Below, piece after piece: positions 1-5,532 of a DNA stretch of 5,883 nt. The stretch lies in contig DRQL01000010.1 of NCBI GenBank assembly GCA_011371465.1, positions 1 to 5,883 on the forward strand, given 5' to 3'. This DNA comes from Gammaproteobacteria bacterium. Its GTDB lineage: Bacteria; Pseudomonadota; Gammaproteobacteria; DSM-19610. The notes under the pieces were generated by a model. That model worked only from the letters and a program-made list of their open reading frames with translations, was not told the origin of the DNA and searched no databases. The stretch's first letter is position 1. Every line of letters begins with the position of its first letter. The translations under genes and the position numbers were made by a program.

Positions 1-739
1 CTTTGTAATGTACCGCATGATTGCCGAAGTCACGGGTATGTCGTACCAGGGCGTTCCGCTGGCGGAGGACTTTTCCCTGGACGTTGCCGCCATGCAGGCG
101 GCGATCGACCGTTACCAGCCGGCCATCGTCTTTCTGTCCTATCCCAACAACCCGACCGGAACGCTGTTTGACAGCAGCGCCGTGGAAACCGTGATCCGTC
201 GTGCGCCCGGGCTGGTGGTCGTTGACGAGGCCTATGCTCCCTTTACCGATGCAAGCTTTATGTCGCGGCTGGCCGATTTTCCCAACCTGCTGGTGTTGCG
301 CACCGTCTCCAAGATGGGGCTGGCCGGCCTGCGACTCGGTTTGCTGGCCGGTGCACCGCAGTGGCTGAGCGAGGTTGACAAAACCCGCCTGCCGTACAAT
401 ATCAACGTGCTGACCCAGGCCAGTGCCTGCTTTGCCCTGCAGCATAAGGCGGTGCTGGATGAACAGGCGCAACAGATCCGGGCGGACCGCGGCAGGCTCA
501 GTAGCGCGCTGCAGGCGCTGCATGGCATCGAGGTCTACCCGAGTGAGGCCAACTTTATCCTGTTCCGGGTGCCGCCGGGTCGAGCGGATCGTATCTTCGC
601 CGGCCTGCAGGAGCAGGGGGTCCTGATCAAGAACCTGAACCCCGCCGGCGGCCGCCTGCAGGACTGTCTGCGCGTTACCGTCGGCCGGCCCGAAGAAAAC
701 CAGGCTTTCCTGGCGGCCCTGCAGAAGGTGCTGGTCTGA
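1..739 (+). CDS. hisC: Histidinol-phosphate aminotransferase, 5'-truncated by window edge
   Basis: This is a PLP-dependent fold-type I aminotransferase. HisC converts imidazole-acetol phosphate and glutamate to histidinol phosphate and 2-oxoglutarate in cytosolic histidine synthesis. The frame is already open at base 2 (F-V-M-Y-R-M...), so the ATG at 8 is internal; roughly the first 110 of about 355 residues lie outside. Visible motifs are YPNNPTG (nt 140-160), the PLP-contacting D-E-A-Y (224-235), and S-K-M-G with the Schiff-base lysine at 311-313. These are followed by L-A-G-L-R-L-G with the phosphate-binding Arg (332-334) and a C-terminal L-R-V-T-V-G Arg (671-673). F-V-M-Y-R-M and the D-F-S-L-D segment resemble proteobacterial HisC. 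In many gammaproteobacteria hisC ends a hisG-hisD-hisC cluster, so hisD may lie upstream (inference). Threonine-phosphate decarboxylase (CobD/CobC) is the main alternative and is less likely. No terminator is visible in the 42 bp before acyP. Confidence 0.88.
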   Translation, partial: FVMYRMIAEVTGMSYQGVPLAEDFSLDVAAMQAAIDRYQPAIVFLSYPNNPTGTLFDSSAVETVIRRAPGLVVVDEAYAPFTDASFMSRLADFPNLLVLRTVSKMGLAGLRLGLLAGAPQWLSEVDKTRLPYNINVLTQASACFALQHKAVLDEQAQQIRADRGRLSSALQALHGIEVYPSEANFILFRVPPGRADRIFAGLQEQGVLIKNLNPAGGRLQDCLRVTVGRPEENQAFLAALQKVLV

Positions 740-781
740 CCGGTGCAGAATAATCACTGACGGATTCCCTGGTGGAGGCCC

Positions 782-1054
782 ATGCAGACTTGTGTACGCT
801 GTATCATCACCGGCCGGGTACAAGGCGTCTTTTTTCGCGCATCCACCGAGCGTGAAGCGCAGCGGCTCGGGGTCACCGGGTATGCCAGGAACCTTGCCGA
901 CGGTTCGGTCGAAGTGCTCGCCTGTGGCGAAGCGTCCGCGCTCGAACAGCTGCAACAATGGTTGTGGAAGGGGCCGCCGGCCGCGCGGGTCAGCGACGTG
1001 CGTTGCGAATCCCTGGAGGTGCCGGTACCCGATTCCTTTACCACGCGCTGGTGA
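782..1054 (+). CDS. acyP: Acylphosphatase
   Basis: This is a small cytosolic enzyme (90 aa, the usual family size) that hydrolyses the carboxyl-phosphate bond of acyl phosphates. Both family signatures are present. G-R-V-Q-G-V-F-F-R at residues 11-19 forms the phosphate-binding loop with catalytic Arg19. G-Y-A-R-N at 33-37 supplies catalytic Asn37, followed by L-A-D-G-S-V-E-V. The positions and spacing match classical acylphosphatases. The ATG at 782 is preceded by GGAGG at 774-778, a strong Shine-Dalgarno sequence with a rather short 3-nt spacer. The gene starts 42 bp after hisC on the same strand with no visible terminator or good promoter between, so it is probably co-transcribed with hisC. 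Its cellular role in bacteria is poorly defined, and nothing here links it to histidine synthesis. Confidence 0.95.
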   Translation: MQTCVRCIITGRVQGVFFRASTEREAQRLGVTGYARNLADGSVEVLACGEASALEQLQQWLWKGPPAARVSDVRCESLEVPVPDSFTTRW

Positions 1055-1072
1055 GCCTGGCCGCGACGGTTA

Positions 1073-2743
1073 TCAGGAGCCGGGCAGTACCTGCAGATGT
1101 TCGACCTTGTCGACCGCGACGTGGTGTACTTTCCCGCGGCGGGCCTTTTCAGGAACCAGGATGGTATCGGCCGGCGGTTTGCTGGTATCGGGCCGGGGGT
1201 AGTCCAGGGTGAAATGCAGGCCGCGGCTTTCCTTGCGCATCTGCGCGGAGCGGATAATCAGTTCGGCCACCTGCACCAGGTTGCGCAGTTCCAGCAGGTC
1301 GTTGGTGACGCGGAAATTCCAGTAGTATTCCTGGATCTCGTGCTGCAGCAGTTCCACGCGCCGGCGCGCGCGTTCCAGCCGCTTGTCGGTACGCACGATG
1401 CCGACATAGTCCCACATGAAGCGCCGTAATTCGTCCCAGTTGTGGCTGACGACCACTTCCTCGTCGGAGTCGGTGACGCGTGATTCGTCCCATTCCGGCA
1501 GGGGTGGCGGCAGGCGGGTGTCGTCCAGGCGGCGCTCGATATCGGCCGCCGCTGCAGTGGCAAACACCAGGCATTCCAGCAGCGAGTTGCTGGCCATGCG
1601 GTTGGCGCCGTGCAGCCCGGTGCAGGCGGACTCCCCGACCACGTACAGGCCGTCGACATCGCTGTGGCCGCGGAGGTCGGTGCGCACGCCGCCACAGGTA
1701 TAGTGCGCGGCCGGCACTACCGGGATGGGTTCGCGCGTCATGTCGATGCCCAGCTTCAGGCAGCGCTGGTACACCGTGGGGAAGTGCTCTTCGATAAACG
1801 CGGCCGGCTTGTGCGAGATGTCCAGCAGCACGTGGTCGATACCGAGGCGCTTCATTTCGTGGTCGATGGCGCGCGCCACGACGTCGCGCGGGGCCAGTTC
1901 GCAGCGGGTATCGAAACGCTGCATAAAGGGCTTGCCGTCCGGCAGCAGCAGCTTGCCGCCTTCGCCGCGCACGGCTTCGGTGACCAGGAAGGACTTGGCC
2001 TGCGGGTGGTACAGGCAGGTCGGGTGGAACTGGTTGAATTCCATGTTGGCGACGCGGCAGCCCGCGCGCCAGGCCATGGCGATACCGTCACCGGTCGAGG
2101 TGTCGGGGTTGCTGGTATACAGGTAGACCTTGCTGGCGCCGCCCGTGGCCAGGATGACGAATTTGGCCCGGAACACCTCCACGCGACCCACGCCACGGTC
2201 CAGCACATAGGCGCCCAGGCAGCGGTTACCCGCCTGTTGCAGGCGCTCGCCGGTGATCAGGTCGATGGCGATGTGGCGCTCGAACAGGTCGATGTTGTCG
2301 CGGCTGCGCACCGCACTCACCAGGCTGGTTTCCACGGCCCGGCCCGTGGCGTCGGCGGCATGAATGACACGCCGGTGCTGGTGGCCGCCCTCGCGGGTCA
2401 GGTGGAAGCGGCTGCTGTGGCCCGCTTCCTGGCGCGTGAACGGGACCCCCAGGTCAATCAGCCACTGCACGGCCCGCGGGCCGTTTTCCACCGTGTACCG
2501 CACCACCTCGGGGTCACACAGGCCGGCGCCGGTCTCCATAGTGTCGGCGACGTGGGACTCGATGGAATCGTCGCGGTCCAGCACCGCCGAGATGCCGCCC
2601 TGGGCGTAGTAGGTGTTGCCTTCCTGCACCGGCCCCTTGGCCAGCACGGCGATGCGCGCCCGCCCGGGCAGGCTGAGCGCCAGCGTCAGACCGGCGGCGC
2701 CGCTGCCGATAACCAGTACGTCATATTGGTGTTGGGTGTGCAT
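1073..2743 (-). CDS. nadB: L-aspartate oxidase (quinolinate synthase B subunit)
   Basis: This flavoenzyme oxidises L-aspartate to iminoaspartate, which NadA condenses with dihydroxyacetone phosphate to quinolinate, the first step of de novo NAD synthesis. It is 556 aa (E. coli 540). The N-terminal Rossmann motif G-S-G-A-A-G (residues 13-18) binds FAD, and N-T-Y-Y-A-Q-G-G (43-50) is the succinate-dehydrogenase/fumarate-reductase flavoprotein motif. Active-site residues equivalent to the E. coli ones are all present: Glu118, His240 (Q-F-H-P-T), Thr255-Glu256, Arg286 (A-P-R-D), His347 (A-A-H-Y-T-C-G-G) and Arg382 (G-A-N-R-M). The helical C-terminal domain spans about 430-515. A tail of about 25 basic residues after about 530 is longer than in E. 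coli. The ATG at 2741-2743 places the FAD motif at the normal distance, but its ribosome site is weak. It is divergent from rpoE, as in E. coli and Pseudomonas. Confidence 0.97.
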   Translation of the reverse strand: MHTQHQYDVLVIGSGAAGLTLALSLPGRARIAVLAKGPVQEGNTYYAQGGISAVLDRDDSIESHVADTMETGAGLCDPEVVRYTVENGPRAVQWLIDLGVPFTRQEAGHSSRFHLTREGGHQHRRVIHAADATGRAVETSLVSAVRSRDNIDLFERHIAIDLITGERLQQAGNRCLGAYVLDRGVGRVEVFRAKFVILATGGASKVYLYTSNPDTSTGDGIAMAWRAGCRVANMEFNQFHPTCLYHPQAKSFLVTEAVRGEGGKLLLPDGKPFMQRFDTRCELAPRDVVARAIDHEMKRLGIDHVLLDISHKPAAFIEEHFPTVYQRCLKLGIDMTREPIPVVPAAHYTCGGVRTDLRGHSDVDGLYVVGESACTGLHGANRMASNSLLECLVFATAAAADIERRLDDTRLPPPLPEWDESRVTDSDEEVVVSHNWDELRRFMWDYVGIVRTDKRLERARRRVELLQHEIQEYYWNFRVTNDLLELRNLVQVAELIIRSAQMRKESRGLHFTLDYPRPDTSKPPADTILVPEKARRGKVHHVAVDKVEHLQVLPGS

Positions 2744-2764
2744 CGCTGCTGGCCGCCCGTGCCG

Positions 2765-2785
2765 GAATCAGGTATGGTCTGATTC
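2765..2785. promoter_or_regulatory. 21-bp perfect dyad upstream of nadB (possible operator or leader hairpin)
   Basis: GAATCAG (2765-2771) and CTGATTC (2779-2785) are perfect inverted repeats of 7 bp around a 7-bp spacer. Allowing a one-base bulge, the stem extends to 2762-2787 and 9 pairs. The centre at 2775 lies about 32 bp upstream of the nadB start codon and about 74 bp before the rpoE -35, so nadB is the more likely target. It could be a repressor site, or, if transcribed, a hairpin in the nadB leader. It is not a Rho-independent terminator, since no T-run follows on either strand. It does not look like the enterobacterial NadR box. The function is inferred from position and symmetry only. 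Confidence 0.4.
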
Positions 2786-2810
2786 GGTTAACTCATTAAG
2801 ATCCAAGTGC

Positions 2811-2822
2811 TTTGTATACAAA
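2811..2822. repeat. 12-bp perfect palindrome TTTGTATACAAA in the nadB-rpoE spacer
   Basis: The sequence TTTGTATACAAA is a perfect 12-bp palindrome and sits near the middle of the 175-bp divergent spacer, an AT-rich island in GC-rich DNA. It may be a dimeric regulator site or part of a housekeeping promoter (TATACA at 2815-2820 resembles a -10 box). I found no -35 hexamer at 16-18 bp on either strand to support a promoter. A chance occurrence cannot be excluded. Confidence 0.3.
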
Positions 2823-2848
2823 CTTTACCCCAAACCGTCGCCGCTGGC

Positions 2849-2875
2849 GAACTCCGGCCGGTTTTTCCGGTCTAT
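2849..2875 (+). promoter_or_regulatory. Sigma-E/AlgU-type autoregulatory promoter of the rpoE operon
   Basis: GAACTC at 2849-2854 and TCTAT at 2871-2875 are separated by exactly 16 bp. This matches the ECF sigma-E/AlgU pattern (GAACTT, 16-17 bp, TCTRA or TCAAA) with one or two mismatches. The predicted transcription start is near 2881-2883, giving a leader of about 36-38 nt to the ATG at 2919. Autoregulation from such a promoter is established for rpoE in E. coli and algU in P. aeruginosa. The sequence match is direct; activity here is inferred. Confidence 0.7.
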
Positions 2876-2902
2876 TTCAGGCATGCAAGCTCTCCGGACA
2901 AA

Positions 2903-2910
2903 AGAAGAGG
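2903..2910 (+). promoter_or_regulatory. Ribosome binding site that fixes the rpoE start
   Basis: AGAAGAGG lies 8 nt before the ATG at 2919. It supports that codon over the in-frame ATG at 2883, which has no such site and falls at the predicted transcription start. The reading frame itself is open much further upstream, so this site and family length decide the start. Confidence 0.7.
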
Positions 2911-2918
2911 TAGCCCGG

Positions 2919-3512
2919 ATGGGCGACAGGAACCTGGATCAGGAGCTGGTCGAACGGGTCCAGAAAGGCGAAAAAGGGGCGTTCGACATACTGGTCCGCA
3001 AGTACGAGCATAAACTGGCCAATGTCATCGGTCGTTACATCCGGGACCCCAGCGAAGTACTCGATGTATCGCAGGAAGCCTTCATCAAGGCCTACCGCGC
3101 GCTGCCGAATTTCCGGGGTGACAGCGCGTTTTACACCTGGCTGTACCGGATTGCCATCAATACGGCGAAAAACTACCTGGTCGCAGCCGGCCGACGGCCA
3201 CCGAAAGATGATATCGATGCCCAGGAAGCGGAACAATTTGAATCGGGTTCGGGTCTCAAGGAGTATGCAACACCGGAACGTTTGATGCTCAGCAACGAGC
3301 TGGCGGTTACGATCCAGGAAGCGATTGACGAGCTGCCCGAAGAGCTGCGTGTGGCCATCGTGCTGCGCGAGCTGGAAGGGCTGAGCTATGAAGAGATCGC
3401 CGGTGCCATGGAATGTCCCATTGGCACTGTGCGGTCACGAATTTTCAGGGCACGCGATGCCATCGAGAAACGCATTCGCCCCCTGCTGGACGAAGTGGAT
3501 ACAGGTGAATAG
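2919..3512 (+). CDS. rpoE: RNA polymerase sigma factor RpoE/AlgU (ECF sigma-E)
   Basis: This ECF sigma factor directs RNA polymerase to envelope-stress promoters and is held inactive at the membrane by RseA. From the ATG at 2919 it is 197 aa (E. coli RpoE 191, AlgU about 193). Sigma region 2 covers about residues 20-92: A-F-D-I-L-V-R-K-Y-E, then the core-binding and -10 segment V-S-Q-E-A-F-I-K-A-Y-R-A-L and F-R-G-D-S-A-F-Y-T-W-L-Y-R-I-A at 65-79, nearly identical to E. coli. Region 4, the -35 helix-turn-helix, spans about 133-183 and includes L-R-E-L-E-G-L-S-Y-E-E-I-A and G-T-V-R-S-R-I-F-R-A-R. The start is set by homology to the E. coli N-terminus (V-L-V-E-R-V-Q-K-G) and a ribosome site at 2903-2910. 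A sigma-E-type promoter lies just upstream. The stop codon is 2 nt before rseA. Confidence 0.97.
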   Translation: MGDRNLDQELVERVQKGEKGAFDILVRKYEHKLANVIGRYIRDPSEVLDVSQEAFIKAYRALPNFRGDSAFYTWLYRIAINTAKNYLVAAGRRPPKDDIDAQEAEQFESGSGLKEYATPERLMLSNELAVTIQEAIDELPEELRVAIVLRELEGLSYEEIAGAMECPIGTVRSRIFRARDAIEKRIRPLLDEVDTGE

Positions 3513-3514
3513 AA

Positions 3515-4069
3515 ATGAGTGACGAGATCCGCGAGCAATTGTCTGCGCTGGCCGATGACGAGCTCAGCGATGTGGAGCGGCCCCTGTTGCTGGGGCGCCT
3601 GCAGCGTGATGCCGGCCTGCGTGAGTGCCTGGGGCGCTACCAGCTGATCGGCGAAGTGATGCGGGGTATCGCAGACACTTCCACGCTGGGTGTTGCCGAC
3701 CGTGTGCAGCGGGTGCTGCAGGAGACGGCTTCCGGCGAGCTGCCGGCGGTTCCGCGACAGGCGTCCCGCTGGTGGAAACCGCTGGCGGGTGTCGCCGTGG
3801 CGGCTTCCGTTGCACTGGTTGCGGTACTGACAGTCAGCTCAGTGCGTGAAGCGTCGACGGGTGCCGTTCCGGAACTTGCTTCCAGCCAGGAGAGCGCTGC
3901 CGTCGTGGCGCGTGTGAGTGACGAACAGCAATGGGACCGGATTGAACCCGGCATCGACAAGCGCCTTGCCGGTTACCTGGTCAACCACAGTGAATATGCA
4001 GCCAGCCGGGGTGTGCAGGGTGTCATGCCGTACGTGCGTATAGTAGGTTACGAAAACAACGAGAGATGA
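3515..4069 (+). CDS. rseA: Sigma-E anti-sigma factor RseA/MucA, single-pass inner membrane
   Basis: This is the membrane anti-sigma factor that sequesters RpoE; regulated proteolysis by DegS/AlgW, then RseP, releases it. It is 184 aa (MucA 194, E. coli RseA 216). Residues about 5-75 are the cytoplasmic RseA_N domain: the opening E-Q-L-S-A-L-A-D-D-E-L is typical, and Y-Q-L-I-G-E-V-M-R-G (42-51) matches the E. coli Y-H-L-I-R-D-S-M-R-G. W86-W87-K88 precede one hydrophobic span at about 89-110. The periplasmic part is about 111-184, with a linker rich in Ser, Ala and Glu and a conserved RseA_C-type segment at about 151-180 (Y-L-V-N-H-S-E-Y-A, then M-P-Y-V-R-I-V-G-Y-E). A Shine-Dalgarno sequence AGGTGA (3503-3508) lies within the end of rpoE, 6 nt before the ATG. 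The stop overlaps the rseB start. The protease cleavage site cannot be placed from sequence alone. Confidence 0.93.
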   Translation: MSDEIREQLSALADDELSDVERPLLLGRLQRDAGLRECLGRYQLIGEVMRGIADTSTLGVADRVQRVLQETASGELPAVPRQASRWWKPLAGVAVAASVALVAVLTVSSVREASTGAVPELASSQESAAVVARVSDEQQWDRIEPGIDKRLAGYLVNHSEYAASRGVQGVMPYVRIVGYENNER

Positions 4070-5037
4070 CGCACGCTCTTGCTTCCACAGTACTGGTAGT
4101 CCTCACGGCTGCGATGCAGCCGATTGCGCGCGCCGAAGTGGGCGCGCAGCAATGGCTGGAGCGTATGTCGACGGCATCCCGGTCCCTGAACTACACCGGG
4201 ATTTTTGTATACCAGCATCAGAACAGCCTGGAAGCCATGCAGATCGTGCATGCCATGGACGAGGATGGCGAACGCGAACGGCTGTTTTCGCTGACCGGTC
4301 CCAAGCGTGAGGTATTGCGCGACAACCAGGTGGTGACCTGTATCCTCGGCGACAGCAAGGCCGTCGTGGTGAACAAAAGCCGGCCGCGCACGTCTTTCCC
4401 GACCAGCTTTCCCCGGGAGCTGGCGGAGCTGGAAAAAAATTACCGTTTCAGGGTGATGGGCGAGGACCGGGTTGCCGGCCTGGCCTGCCGGGTCGTCGCG
4501 GTCCAGCCGCGTGATGCCTACCGCTACGGTCGCCGCCTGTGCGTACACGACCAGAGTCACCTGTTGTTACGTTCCGAGCTGACCGATGCCCGGGGACGTG
4601 TCATCGAACAGGTGATGTTTACTTCCGTGGAGTTTCCGCAGCGTATTTCCGCCCAGGCGCTGCTGCCGAACCTCGACGATGCCGGCTTTACCTGGCAACG
4701 CGAACCGGAGCAACAACCGGAACCCGGGGACAGCAATCCCGACTCGCGCTGGAAGGTGCTGCAGGTCCCCGATGGATTCATGCTCACCGACCACAACTGG
4801 CACCAGTTGAGTGCGCATGAAGCCGGTGTCGAGCACTGGGTCTACAGTGACGGCCTGGCCAGCGTATCGGTCTATATCGAAAAATCGCAGAAAAAGCACG
4901 AGGTCTACAGCGGGGTATCCCACCGTGGCGCACTGAATGCCTTTGGCACCATGGTGGCGGATTACTACGTGACGGTGGTGGGTGAGGTTCCGCGCCAGAC
5001 CGTCGAGCTGATTGGCAAGTCTGTCCGTATCCAGTAA
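4066..5037 (+). CDS. rseB: Sigma-E regulatory protein RseB/MucB, periplasmic
   Basis: RseB binds the periplasmic part of RseA and blocks DegS cleavage until off-pathway LPS or lipoprotein displaces it. It is 323 aa (E. coli 318). Residues 1-23 look like a signal peptide: hydrophobic core L-A-S-T-V-L-V-V-L-T-A-A, then A-R-A before Glu24. The n-region is only M-T-H, with no Lys or Arg. The LolA/LppX-like N-terminal domain follows (about 24-205), beginning W-L-E-R-M and L-N-Y-T-G-I-F-V-Y-Q (41-50), a hallmark of the family. A charged, Pro-rich linker (about 212-226) leads to the C-terminal domain (about 228-320; V-P-D-G-F, W-V-Y-S-D-G-L-A-S-V-S-V-Y). The start ATG overlaps the rseA stop (ATGA, 4066-4069). 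GAGAG directly abuts it, too close for a normal ribosome site, so translational coupling to rseA is likely. No other ATG, GTG or TTG lies in frame back to the stop at 3991. Confidence 0.95.
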   Translation: MTHALASTVLVVLTAAMQPIARAEVGAQQWLERMSTASRSLNYTGIFVYQHQNSLEAMQIVHAMDEDGERERLFSLTGPKREVLRDNQVVTCILGDSKAVVVNKSRPRTSFPTSFPRELAELEKNYRFRVMGEDRVAGLACRVVAVQPRDAYRYGRRLCVHDQSHLLLRSELTDARGRVIEQVMFTSVEFPQRISAQALLPNLDDAGFTWQREPEQQPEPGDSNPDSRWKVLQVPDGFMLTDHNWHQLSAHEAGVEHWVYSDGLASVSVYIEKSQKKHEVYSGVSHRGALNAFGTMVADYYVTVVGEVPRQTVELIGKSVRIQ

Positions 5038-5040
5038 CTC

Positions 5041-5520
5041 ATGCTGGAGGAAACTGCACAGGTGGTTCGAATCGACGGCGACCGGGTCTGGGTGGAGACT
5101 CAGCGACAGTCGACCTGCGGTTCCTGCGCGGCCGCAAAAGGCTGTGGCACCGCTACCCTGTCCAAAGTACTGGGCCAGCGCCGTACACTGGTGCGGGTGT
5201 TGTCCAGGCAGCCGCTGCGGATCGGTGACCGGGTGGTGATCGGGATCCGCGAACAGGCACTGGTGCGCGGTTCCCTGGCGGTCTACGCCGTGCCGATCCT
5301 GTTGATGCTGGCGGGCGGAATCATCGGGGAACTGGGCGCGCAGGGCTTTCTCTGGGACAATGCCGAGCTTGCCAGTGTATTACTGGGTATCTCGGGCCTG
5401 GCCGCGGGACTGGTCTGGCTCAGGCGATTTACCCGTAAAATCGAATTTGATGATAAATATCAACCTCTTGTGCTTCGAAAGCTGGTTGACGGCACGGCCG
5501 GGGTTGTGGTGACAAGATAA
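5041..5520 (+). CDS. rseC: SoxR-reducing system / sigma-E regulator RseC/MucC, inner membrane
   Basis: RseC is an inner-membrane protein of the rpoE operon. In E. coli it is a modest positive modulator of sigma-E and also works with the Rsx/Rnf electron-transport complex in keeping SoxR reduced. It is 159 aa, the same length as E. coli RseC. The N-terminal soluble part (about 1-76) holds a Cys cluster C26-x2-C29-x5-C35 in a T-C-G-S-C...K-G-C-G context shared with E. coli, which may hold a metal or undergo redox change (not shown here). Two membrane spans lie at about 77-98 and 108-127, followed by a short basic segment (L-R-R-F-T-R-K) and a polar tail. The start is 3 nt after the rseB stop with no visible ribosome site, so coupling is likely. 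An in-frame GTG at 5062 has GGAGG 11 nt upstream, but the E. coli N-terminus aligns from the ATG. Confidence 0.93.
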   Translation: MLEETAQVVRIDGDRVWVETQRQSTCGSCAAAKGCGTATLSKVLGQRRTLVRVLSRQPLRIGDRVVIGIREQALVRGSLAVYAVPILLMLAGGIIGELGAQGFLWDNAELASVLLGISGLAAGLVWLRRFTRKIEFDDKYQPLVLRKLVDGTAGVVVTR

Positions 5521-5532
5521 TCGGGAGTGATT

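Noticed and set aside
8..739. A complete short aminotransferase starting at the ATG at 8
   Set aside because: The frame is open to the left edge with F-V before the Met, and the usual N-terminal third of HisC is missing, so this is a cut gene rather than a short one.
740..781. Terminator or promoter between hisC and acyP
   Set aside because: In 42 bp I see no stem followed by a T-run and no convincing -35/-10 pair; only the acyP ribosome site is clear.
1610..2782. 390-codon open frame on the + strand across nadB
   Set aside because: It is antisense to the well-supported nadB gene. Its Ala/Gly/Val/His-rich translation has no recognisable motif and is typical of the mirror frame of GC-rich coding DNA.
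2762..2795. The dyad near nadB as a Rho-independent terminator
   Set aside because: The stem is AT-rich and is followed by no T-run on either strand. It also lies between two divergent start sites, where no terminator is expected.
2788..2820. Housekeeping promoter TTAACT...TATACA upstream of rpoE
   Set aside because: The spacing is 21 bp, too long for a sigma-70 promoter, and no better -35 lies at 16-18 bp.
2613..2918. N-terminal extension of the rpoE frame back into nadB
   Set aside because: The extra residues match no sigma-factor domain, lie antisense to nadB and cross the predicted promoter. Homology and a ribosome site place the start at 2919.
3871..3898. GGAACTT inside rseA as a second sigma-E promoter
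   Set aside because: The -35 hexamer is good, but no TCTRA or TCAAA-like element lies 15-17 bp downstream; the sequence there is GC-rich coding DNA.
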